Shown here piece by piece: positions 58,272-64,000 of a stretch of 64,000 bases of DNA; the first letter of the stretch is position 1; every line of letters starts with the position of its first letter. Under the pieces are notes generated by a model that saw only the letters and a list, made by a program, of their open reading frames with translations, had not been told where the DNA came from and searched no databases. The DNA is taken from contig NZ_JOFH01000054.1 of the NCBI RefSeq assembly GCF_000721235.1, positions 1-64,000 on the forward strand, in the 5' to 3' direction. The position numbers were made by a program, and so were the translations under genes. Source of the DNA: Streptomyces olivaceus. GTDB taxonomy: Bacteria; Actinomycetota; Actinomycetes; Streptomycetales; Streptomycetaceae.

Positions 58272-58375
58272 GAGATCCCTCAATCCCCTTAGCTGCTCTT
58301 GGCCGCTCATCGGCTGCCCAGCCGCCGCGGCCGCCCCGGGCCGGCCGCCTGATGTGGCGTCATCGTACTGACGTT

Positions 58376-59236
58376 TTATGAGAGTTGAAGCAGTCCGCGC
58401 AGAAGATCCCGGCTCTCGTCCGGGCCCGGGCTGTCCCGCTGGAGTTCCGCCAGCGCCGTCTCGTACTGGGTGACGTCCTCGGGCTTGTCCAGGTACAGCG
58501 CGCTGGTGAGCTGCTCCAGGTACACCACGTCCGAGAGGTCGGACTCGGGGAAGCTGAGGATCGTGAACGCGCCACCTTCGCCGGAGTGCCCGCCGAAGCC
58601 GAACGGCATGATCTGGAGCCGCACATTGGGGCGTTCGGACATCTCGATCAGGTGCTGCAACTGCCCGCGCATCACGTCCCGGCCGCCGTACGGGCGGCGC
58701 AGGGCGGCCTCGTCGAGCACGATGTGGAACTGTGGGGCGTTCTCCGCGACGAGGTGCTTCTGCCGTTCCAGGCGCAGCGCCACGCGGCGCTCGACGTCCG
58801 CCTCGTCGGCGCCCTTCATGCCGCGCCGGACGACCGCGTGGGCGTACTCCGCGGTCTGCAGCAGCCCGTGCACGAACTGCACCTCGTAGACGCGGATCAG
58901 CGAGGCGGCGCCCTCCAGGCCCACGTAGGTCGGGAACCAGCTGGGCAGCACGTCGGAGTAACTGTGCCACCAGCCCGCGACGTTGGCCTCCTTGGCGAGG
59001 CTGAGCAGGGAGGTCCGCTCCTGCCCGTCCGTGATGCCGTACAGCGTCAGCAGGTCCTCGACGTCTCTCGTCTTGAAGCTCACCCGGCCCAGCTCCATCC
59101 GGCTGATCTTCGACTCCGAGGCGCGGATCGAGTAGCCCGCGGCCTCCCGCGTGATCCCCCGCGTCTCACGCAGCCGCCTGAGTTGTGATCCGAGCAGCAT
59201 GCGCCGCACCACCGATCCCGGCTCTCCCGCGCTCAC
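58376..59236 (-). CDS. XRE-family regulator with DUF5753 domain (WhiJ-like)
   Basis: 286 residues. HTH: LGSQLRRLRETRGITREAAGYSIRASESKISRMELGRVSFK (about residues 15-55). DUF5753 follows: LIRVYEVQFVHGLLQTAEYAHAVV, VALRLERQKHLV, FHIVLDEAALRRPYGGRDVMRGQLQHLIEM, LQIMPFGFGGHSGEGGAFTILSFPESDLSDVVYLEQLTSALYLD. GTG 59236 is chosen for the upstream GGGGAGG; TTG 59254 is less likely. It is divergent from the ATP-binding protein, with DUF397 further on: a complete WhiJ-type module. Confidence 0.93.
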   Translation of the reverse strand: MSAGEPGSVVRRMLLGSQLRRLRETRGITREAAGYSIRASESKISRMELGRVSFKTRDVEDLLTLYGITDGQERTSLLSLAKEANVAGWWHSYSDVLPSWFPTYVGLEGAASLIRVYEVQFVHGLLQTAEYAHAVVRRGMKGADEADVERRVALRLERQKHLVAENAPQFHIVLDEAALRRPYGGRDVMRGQLQHLIEMSERPNVRLQIMPFGFGGHSGEGGAFTILSFPESDLSDVVYLEQLTSALYLDKPEDVTQYETALAELQRDSPGPDESRDLLRGLLQLS

Positions 59237-59555
59237 GTTCGCCAGCCTCCCCAACCGTCTTCAAGGGCTGAAGTCTGCCACTAAAACACTCCGAGCAGTA
59301 CTCGTCCGGTTACGGAAACGGAATCGAGCCAAAGGAAACGCGCACGATCACACACGGAGTGCATCGAAAGCGGTCACCGGTGAAAGGGAAGCGGGGGTGA
59401 AGATGACGGAAAAATTGCCCAACAAGCGGTACGGGGAGGTCCATTTCGGTCACGTGCACGTGCATCTGCCCTTGCATCTGCGGTGCGCTTCCGAAAGCAT
59501 GGTCCCGCACCACCGCGCCGCATCGCTACGACCGCGAATTCCGGGAGTGCCTCGC
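59237..59555. other. 319-base divergent intergenic region, AT-richer than its surroundings
   Basis: Contains the promoters of the XRE and ATP-binding genes. An in-frame ATG at 59403 (MTEKLPNKRYGEVHFGH...) could extend the ATP-binding protein by 51 residues. The extension is His-rich (HFGHVHVHLPLHL) and has looser codon use, so I treat it as leader, with doubt. Confidence 0.4.
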
Positions 59556-60047
59556 ATGGGGACGAATGGATCGACCATGCTCCAGCCGTTACGGCAGGGC
59601 CTTCCGCCGCTCGACCCCGCTTCCGTGTCGAACGCCGCCTCCTGCGCCCTGCCGGCCCGTTACGAAGCGGTGCGCGAGGCCCGCAGGTTCACCCGCAGAA
59701 CCCTTGAGGGCTGGGACACCGGGGACAGATTCGACGACGTGTGCCTGGTCGTCTCCGAGCTGGTCACCAACGCCCTGCGGCACGCGCTGCCCGCCGACAC
59801 GGTGCGGCACCAGGAGTTGAACGGACCCGTCCGGCTGCATCTGATGCGCTGGACCGAGCGGCTGGTGTGCGCGGTGCGCGACCCCAGCCACGACAGCCCG
59901 GTGGCCCGCGAGACGGACGACTTCGCGGCGGAGTCGGGCCGCGGCCTGTTCCTCGTCGAGTCCTTCAGCGACGGCTGGGGCTGGCACCCGCTCGCCGGGA
60001 CGCTCGACGGCAAGGTGGTCTGGGCGCTGTTCCGGCTCAAGCCGTGA
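59556..60047 (+). CDS. ATP-binding regulatory protein (HATPase_c, RsbW-like)
   Basis: 163 residues from ATG 59556 (GGGAG 9 bases upstream). N-terminal part MGTNGSTMLQPLRQGLPPLDPA, then the kinase fold: YEAVREARRFTRRTLEGWDTGDRFDDVCLVVSELVTNALRHAL (N box), LVCAVRDPSHDSPV (G1) and SGRGLFLVESFSDGWGWHPL (G2), ending GKVVWALFRL. Same family as the protein at 178-612, but with a longer leader. It sits between an XRE gene (divergent) and a DUF397 gene (convergent), the classical WhiJ/AbaA layout. The role is regulatory; the target is unknown. Confidence 0.87.
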   Translation: MGTNGSTMLQPLRQGLPPLDPASVSNAASCALPARYEAVREARRFTRRTLEGWDTGDRFDDVCLVVSELVTNALRHALPADTVRHQELNGPVRLHLMRWTERLVCAVRDPSHDSPVARETDDFAAESGRGLFLVESFSDGWGWHPLAGTLDGKVVWALFRLKP

Positions 60048-60092
60048 AACCGTGACGTCGTGAAACCGTGACGCCGTGCAAGGCGGTCGGGG

Positions 60093-60371
60093 TCAGCTCG
60101 CGATCAGGTGGTCGAACTCGCCGTCCTTGACGCCCAGCAGCATGGCCTCGATCTCGGCGCGCGTGTAGACGAGGGCGGGGCCGTCCGGGAAGCGGGAGTT
60201 GCGCACCGCCACCGCGCCGCCGGGCAGCCTCGCGAACTCGACGCAGGAACCCTGCGAGTTGCTGTGCCGGCTCTTCTGCCAGGACACGTCCTGCAACTGC
60301 GTGGCGGTCATGCCGTTGTACGCCCCGGACGCGTCGTCAGCGGCGTACACGTCGTACACGTCGTGGTCCAC
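60093..60371 (-). CDS. DUF397 small regulatory protein with acidic N-terminal extension
   Basis: 92 residues. A Tyr/Asp-rich leader (MDHDVYDVYAADDASGAYNG) precedes the DUF397 core VSWQKSRHSNSQGSCVEFARLPGGAVAVRNSRFPDGPALVYTRAEIEAMLLGVKDGEFD. GTG at 60371. Partner of the XRE protein at 58376 by genomic association. Three 9-base direct repeats lie 42-68 bases upstream of the start codon and may be its regulatory site. It is convergent with the ATP-binding gene, 45 bases apart. Confidence 0.9.
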   Translation of the reverse strand: MDHDVYDVYAADDASGAYNGMTATQLQDVSWQKSRHSNSQGSCVEFARLPGGAVAVRNSRFPDGPALVYTRAEIEAMLLGVKDGEFDHLIAS

Positions 60372-60729
60372 AGGTCGCTCCCCGGTGATGCAGTGGCCGA
60401 TGAGGCCATCGGTGCAGTAGATGCAGTAGATGCAGTGGTCAACTGATCCGGATCATAACCCTGTTCACGTGCAGATGCATGAGCAAATGCACGTGCACGC
60501 GTGGTGTTGCCGTGGTTACAGCTTTTGCGGTGACAGCTTGAGCGGCCGCTTGACCGAGCCCTGTTCTCTTTGACGCCGTGCTCAGGCAAGTCGTTCCCGC
60601 TCGTGCCCCCGATTTTGAAGAATATGCAACAACTTGCGACAGCCCGGGGACGGCACCGCGGCAGCACCGAGGGGCCCGCTCGCGGAACGGGCCCCTCGGT
60701 GGACGTGCGGCTGACCGGCGCGCGGCCGG
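60372..60729. other. 358-base intergenic region with 9-bp direct repeats
   Basis: TGCAGTAGA-TGCAGTAGA-TGCAGTGGT at 60413-60439, with a fourth TGCAGTGG at about 60389-60396, precede the DUF397 gene. The rest is AT-richer and probably regulatory. GAGGGGCCCGCTC...GAACGGGCCCCTC (about 60669-60692) forms a hairpin that can end the rpsR-side transcript. Confidence 0.55.
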
Positions 60730-60969
60730 TCAGCGCGTGGAGTACGGCAGCAGCGCCATCTCGCGGGCGTTCTTGATCGCCCTGGCCAGCTGCCGCTGCT
60801 GCTGGGCCGTCACGCGGGTGACGCGGCGGCTGCGGATCTTGCCACGGTCGGAGATGAACTTCCGCAGCAGGTCGGTGTCCTTGTAGTCGATGTACGTCAC
60901 TCCGTCCCGGTCCAGCGGGTTGGGACGCTGCCGGGCGGGCTTGCGCTCGCCTCTGCGGGGCGTGGGCAT
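60730..60969 (-). CDS. rpsR: 30S ribosomal protein S18, zinc-independent paralogue
   Basis: 79 residues with no cysteine. Core pattern [51 protein letters not shown] is standard S18; the basic leader [19 protein letters not shown] is typical of the alternative copy. Cysteine-free paralogues replace zinc-binding ribosomal proteins when zinc is scarce, freeing zinc. It is 3 bases downstream of the CobW-like gene on the same strand and belongs to the divergent Zur-type cluster. Confidence 0.96.
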   Translation of the reverse strand: MPTPRRGERKPARQRPNPLDRDGVTYIDYKDTDLLRKFISDRGKIRSRRVTRVTAQQQRQLARAIKNAREMALLPYSTR

Positions 60970-60972
60970 GGA

Positions 60973-62211
60973 TCAGACCTCCAGGAGGGTGTCAAAGGCG
61001 GGCGGCAGCAGCTCCCAGGCGGCCTGTCCCGCGGCGTACTCGGCGTCGGTCAGCAGGCAGGACTCCAGGAGCCGCTCCAGACCGTCGCGGTCCAGGCCCG
61101 GGGACGTGAAGACCAGGTGCTGGCAGCGGTCGCCGTGCTCGGGGTGCCAGTCCAGCGCGGCGGCGGCGCGACGCACGGGCGGCACCAGCTCCCAGGCCGC
61201 GTCGGGGAGCGAGGCGAGCCACGGCCCCGCGCCCTCCACGCACAGGGCTCCCCCGGCGGCGTCCCAGTGCAGCAGCGTGTCCCCCTTGCCGGCGAGCCAG
61301 AACCGGCCCCGGCTGCGGGCGGCGGCGCAGGTCAGGTCCTCCAGGGCCGCGTACAGCCGCTCCGGGTGGAAGGGGCGGCGCCGGTGCCAGACCAGGGTGG
61401 CGACGCCGTGCGCGTCGGCATCGGCCGGCAGCAGGGCGCAGGCCGGGTGCTGGGCGGCGGCCGCGGCCTCCACGTCGAACCCGGCGAGCGCGGCCCGCGC
61501 CAGTGCGGAGGACGGGGCCGCGGACGCGGACGCGGGGCCCGCAGGTGGTGCGCCCGCCGGGTGCCCGTGGCCGATCGGGACCCGGCGGGCCGTAGGGTGC
61601 AGCTGGGCGAGCAGCTCGCGGTCCTCGTCGTCGGCCTCGGGCGAGCCGGGGAGGCCCTCGGCGAGGGCGAGGACGGGGGCGTACTCCAGCTGGCGCGCGA
61701 AGGTGTCGGCGACGGTGCGCTGGTCGGTGGCCGCGGCGGCGAGACCGCCCTCGGCGAGGTCGTCGCCGTTGCCGAGGTACGGCAGGACCAGGGCCGGGTC
61801 GACGGCGGTGATCACACCGGTGACGGTGAAGCCGCCGGCCGTCACCACCTCCGCCATGGCCTTGGGCTCGACGGAGTCCCACAGCTCGACGACGGCCAGC
61901 GGGGTGCCCCCGGCGTCGGCGAGGCGGACCAGCTCCGGCACGAGGTCCTCGCGCAGGGCGCAGCACGCGCAGTCGTTGACGAGGGGCGCCTCGCCGGCGG
62001 AGAGGATGCCGGTGGCGTCCCGCACCGTCCGTACGACGGTGCCCGCGGCGGCCGTCGCCAGGTCGTGGTGGAGGACGACACTGCCGGGCACGTCGGCCAG
62101 CAGCCGCGCCACGGCCGCCCGGCGGGCCTCGGCGTGCAGCCCGCCGACGATCACCACCGGCAGGCCGGGGCGTTCCGCCCCGGGCCGTCGGGGGCGGCCC
62201 GCCCCGCTCAT
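60973..62211 (-). CDS. CobW/COG0523-family GTPase, probable zinc metallochaperone
   Basis: 412 residues. The N-terminal GTPase part starts [36 protein letters not shown]; the usual P-loop GxxGxGK(T/S) is replaced here by GGLHAEARR, so nucleotide binding may be altered. The family metal motif CxCC is present as [29 protein letters not shown] follows, then a His-containing linker (GHGHPAG) and the CobW C-terminal domain with [37 protein letters not shown] and [22 protein letters not shown] 62211 overlaps the rpmE stop. In S. coelicolor the equivalent gene is in the Zur regulon, as I recall. Confidence 0.9.
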   Translation of the reverse strand: MSGAGRPRRPGAERPGLPVVIVGGLHAEARRAAVARLLADVPGSVVLHHDLATAAAGTVVRTVRDATGILSAGEAPLVNDCACCALREDLVPELVRLADAGGTPLAVVELWDSVEPKAMAEVVTAGGFTVTGVITAVDPALVLPYLGNGDDLAEGGLAAAATDQRTVADTFARQLEYAPVLALAEGLPGSPEADDEDRELLAQLHPTARRVPIGHGHPAGAPPAGPASASAAPSSALARAALAGFDVEAAAAAQHPACALLPADADAHGVATLVWHRRRPFHPERLYAALEDLTCAAARSRGRFWLAGKGDTLLHWDAAGGALCVEGAGPWLASLPDAAWELVPPVRRAAAALDWHPEHGDRCQHLVFTSPGLDRDGLERLLESCLLTDAEYAAGQAAWELLPPAFDTLLEV

Positions 62212-62462
62212 GCCCCGCCGCCCTTCCCGTACCTGCGCTCGAAGCGCTCCACGCGTCCGGCGGTGTCCAGGACGCGGGCGGTGCCGGTGTAGAAGGGGTG
62301 GCTGACGTTCGAGATCTCGACGTCGACGACCGGGTAGGTCCGGCCGTCCTCCCACTCGATCGTGCGCTCGCTGGTCATGGTCGAGCGGGTGAGGAAGGCG
62401 TAGTCCGCGGCGCGGTCGCGGAAGACGACCGGGCGGTACTCGGGGTGGATGCCCTTGCGCAT
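62208..62462 (-). CDS. rpmE2: 50S ribosomal protein L31 type B (zinc-independent)
   Basis: 84 residues, lacking the CxxC of type A L31. Starts [29 protein letters not shown] and continues [27 protein letters not shown], the type B signature, ending [13 protein letters not shown]. It replaces the zinc form under zinc limitation. ATG at 62462; stop overlaps the CobW-like gene (ATGA). It follows rpmG by 5 bases in the same operon, controlled from the Zur box at 62646. Confidence 0.97.
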   Translation of the reverse strand: MRKGIHPEYRPVVFRDRAADYAFLTRSTMTSERTIEWEDGRTYPVVDVEISNVSHPFYTGTARVLDTAGRVERFERRYGKGGGA

Positions 62463-62467
62463 GACGG

Positions 62468-62632
62468 TCAGCGCTCCTCTCGGAAGTCGACGTGCCGGCC
62501 GATCACCGGGTCGTACTTGCGCAGGACCAGGCGGTCCGGGTCGTTGCGCCGGTTCTTGCGGGTGACGTAGGTGAAGCCGGTACCGGCGGTGGACCGGAGT
62601 TTGATGACCGGACGGAGTTCGTTGCGTGCCAT
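62468..62632 (-). CDS. rpmG: 50S ribosomal protein L33, zinc-independent paralogue
   Basis: 54 residues: starts [20 protein letters not shown], then [21 protein letters not shown] and ends [12 protein letters not shown]. It has the normal L33 fold sequence but none of the four zinc-binding cysteines. ATG at 62632, stop at 62468. First gene of the minus-strand arm (rpmG-rpmE2-cobW-rpsR). The Zur-type box begins 14 bases upstream of its start codon, overlapping the expected promoter. Confidence 0.95.
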   Translation of the reverse strand: MARNELRPVIKLRSTAGTGFTYVTRKNRRNDPDRLVLRKYDPVIGRHVDFREER

Positions 62633-62645
62633 GCTGGTATCTTAC

Positions 62646-62660
62646 TGAAAATGAATTCCA
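62646..62660. promoter_or_regulatory. Zur box in the divergent ribosomal-paralogue promoter
   Basis: TGAAAATGAATTCCA matches 13 of 15 positions of the palindromic Streptomyces Zur consensus TGAAAATGATTTTCA. It lies in the 72-base gap between rpmG and rpmB, so one repressor site can control both arms. It also stands out as an AT-rich patch. Confidence 0.88.
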
Positions 62661-62704
62661 TTAACACCTGCGAGCGCTCCACCTGAAGGAGAGGTACGTC
62701 ACCC

Positions 62705-62941
62705 GTGTCCGCCCACTGCATGCTGACCGGCGCCCAGCCCGGCTTCGGCAACCGCATCTCCCACTCCCACCGGCGCACTTCGCGCCGCTTCGACCCCAAC
62801 ATCCAGACCAAGCGCTACTGGCTGCCCAGCGAGGGACGGCACGTGCGGCTGCGACTGAGCGCCAGGGGGATCAAGACCGTCGACACCATCGGCGTCGAGG
62901 CGGCCGTGGCCCGCATCCGTGCCCGGGGGGTGAAGATCTGA
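62705..62941 (+). CDS. rpmB: 50S ribosomal protein L28, zinc-independent paralogue
   Basis: 78 residues. L28 pattern: [62 protein letters not shown]. Only one cysteine (residue 5) remains, so the zinc ribbon cannot form. GTG at 62705, with AGGAGAGGTACGTCACCC upstream. The stop overlaps the rpsN start by one base. First gene of the plus-strand arm of the Zur-type cluster. Confidence 0.96.
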   Translation: MSAHCMLTGAQPGFGNRISHSHRRTSRRFDPNIQTKRYWLPSEGRHVRLRLSARGIKTVDTIGVEAAVARIRARGVKI

Positions 62942-63246
62942 TGGCGAAGAAGAGCAAGATCGCGAAGAACGAACAGCGGCAGCGGATCGTCGCGCGGTAC
63001 GCGGCGCGCCGGGCCGAGCTGAAGGAGACCGTCCGCCGCCCCTCCTCCACGGAGGCCGAACGGCTCGCCGCCCAGCGGGAACTGCGCAGGCAGCCGCGCG
63101 ACGCGAGCGCCACGCGGGTGCGCAACCGCGACCAGATCGACGGACGCCCGCGCGGGTACTTCGGCGTCTTCGGCCTGTCCCGGGTGAACCTGCGCGAGCA
63201 GGCGCACGCCGGGCATCTGCCGGGGGTGCGCAAGTCGTCCTGGTAG
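62941..63246 (+). CDS. rpsN: 30S ribosomal protein S14, zinc-independent (long) form
   Basis: 101 residues, the cysteine-free long type of S14. [29 protein letters not shown] opens the protein; [52 protein letters not shown] contains the conserved RNRxxxxGRPRG segment and C-terminal SW. The zinc form has 61 residues with two CxxC pairs, absent here. Co-transcribed with rpmB (1-base overlap) under the Zur box. Confidence 0.97.
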   Translation: MAKKSKIAKNEQRQRIVARYAARRAELKETVRRPSSTEAERLAAQRELRRQPRDASATRVRNRDQIDGRPRGYFGVFGLSRVNLREQAHAGHLPGVRKSSW

Positions 63247-63298
63247 CTTGCGGCTGTTCGGGGCCGAACGGCCGTCCGGCGACAGCTTGGAGCTTCCG

Positions 63299-63955
63299 GT
63301 GACGTGGGTGACTGCGGAAAGTACGGCGAGCACGGCGAACGTGACGGGCGGGGGCCCCGCGGGTACGGGCGCCGCGCCCGGCCGGGGCCCGCGCGGACGG
63401 GGCCCACGCGGCCGGCGTTCCCTGCGGGCGGCGGCCGTGGCCCTCGGGCTGGCGGGCGCGCTGGCGTTGACCGCGTGCAGCGACGACGGAGGCTCCGGCG
63501 AGGGCGGCTCGGGCGGAGGGTCGAGCGACTCCAGCGGCTCCAGCGGCTCGAACGGCGGTGACACGTCGCCGTCGGCGGATCCCGGCGCGTCCGCGGGTAC
63601 GGATGCGGGCGGCGGCACCGGCGGATCGCCGTCCGCCGGGGACGGGCTGGAGGGCAGCTGGCTGGCGACCACCGGCGGCCAGGCCGTCGCGCTGATCGTC
63701 ACCGGCGACAAGGCCGGCCTGTTCGCCACCGGCGGGACCGTGTGCAGCGGCACCGCCGCCGAGGCTACGGGCGCCCGCACGATCCGCCTCAAGTGCACCG
63801 ACGGCAGCGACGACCGGGCTACCGGCAAGGTCGCGTCCGTCGACGGCACCTCCCTCACGGTGACCTGGGAGGGCGGCCTCGGCGAGGAGACCTTCACCAG
63901 GTCCGAGGGCGGCTCGATGCCCCCGGGGCTGCCGACGGAGGGGCTCGGGGGCTGA
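63299..63955 (+). CDS. Putative secreted lipoprotein, function unknown
   Basis: 218 residues from GTG 63299 (GGAG 6 bases upstream). Twin-Arg-rich basic stretch RGRGPRGRRSLRAAA, hydrophobic LGLAGALALT and lipobox LTAC with Cys at about residue 58 indicate a lipid-anchored exported protein. A Gly/Ser-rich linker of about 45 residues follows, then a compact domain: GLEGSWLATTGGQAVALIVTGDKAGLFATGGTVCSGTAAE and IRLKCTDGSDDRATGKVASVDGTSLTVTWEGGLGEETFTR, with a probable disulphide. It lies downstream of rpsN by 52 bases; whether it shares Zur control is not clear. No family name known. Confidence 0.78.
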   Translation: MTWVTAESTASTANVTGGGPAGTGAAPGRGPRGRGPRGRRSLRAAAVALGLAGALALTACSDDGGSGEGGSGGGSSDSSGSSGSNGGDTSPSADPGASAGTDAGGGTGGSPSAGDGLEGSWLATTGGQAVALIVTGDKAGLFATGGTVCSGTAAEATGARTIRLKCTDGSDDRATGKVASVDGTSLTVTWEGGLGEETFTRSEGGSMPPGLPTEGLGG

Positions 63956-64000
63956 CGCCGGGGGCCGGGAGGGCGGACGTCACCGGGAGGCCGGCGTCGA

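Overview
The window is chromosomal DNA from a Streptomyces or very close relative. It has extreme GC and codon third positions, frequent GTG starts, GTGA/ATGA overlaps inside operons, and XRE/DUF397/ATP-binding regulatory modules of the WhiJ type. Gene order from clpC and lsr2 through the NAD/pantothenate operon, the folate cluster, ftsH-hpt-tilS, dacB-ppa and a set of zinc-independent ribosomal proteins matches what I remember of the S. coelicolor SCO3366-SCO3431 region. That comparison is from memory. Most of the window is therefore core chromosome with a few accessory insertions.

Layout. 0-5 kb: a partial XRE regulator divergent from an ATP-binding protein, a membrane protein, a DHA2-type exporter with its divergent TetR repressor and two operators, and a secreted M23 peptidase. 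5-8 kb: a NACHT (NLR-like) ATPase with a leucine-rich C-terminus, closed by a strong terminator facing clpC. 8-14 kb: clpC with a ClgR box, an SCO3374-like protein, lsr2, a short N-acetylglutamate synthase, a BlaI regulator and small proteins. 14.4-20.4 kb: tightly coupled operon DUF2520 protein-panC-nadB-nadC-coaX, supplying NAD and CoA. 20.5-26 kb: a threonine-aldolase-like enzyme, an ArsR-type regulator, a TmrB-like ATPase with an apparent frameshift, and a LuxR-type two-component system. 26-30.3 kb: a MidA/NDUFAF7-like methyltransferase convergent with a stand-alone nuoD-like gene, and two PH-domain membrane proteins. 30.3-38 kb: an acidic membrane protein divergent from an MprF-like protein, then the folate cluster, in which folP has lost its 5' part, followed by an NTF2-like protein, folB, folK, a DUF3180 protein and convergent folE. 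38-45.9 kb: ftsH, hpt, tilS, a zinc metalloprotease and dacB on one strand, with ppa divergent. 46-49 kb: a ThrE-like exporter, a DedA protein and a YbjQ protein. 49-58.3 kb: tipA with its autoregulated promoter, a frameshifted glutamate decarboxylase, an XRE/DUF397 module, a hydrolase/MarR pair, a PadR-ABC exporter operon and an aldehyde dehydrogenase. 58.4-60.4 kb: a third XRE/ATP-binding/DUF397 module. 60.7-63.3 kb: a Zur-type cluster of cysteine-poor S18, L31, L33, L28 and S14 with a CobW-like GTPase. It ends with a lipoprotein.

The observations I consider strongest are: folP truncated beside dispersed repeats; a MidA-like methyltransferase next to a NuoD that keeps the arginine methylated in the mitochondrial homologue; two single-base frameshifts (tmrB-like and gad); an NLR-like gene in a housekeeping neighbourhood; three copies of a hairpin-forming intergenic repeat, one with an expanded loop; seven 11-residue repeats at the cytoplasmic end of DacB; and a collagen-like Gly-Pro-Ala tail on the panC-linked dehydrogenase. 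No tRNA, rRNA, CRISPR array, transposase or prophage gene was seen.
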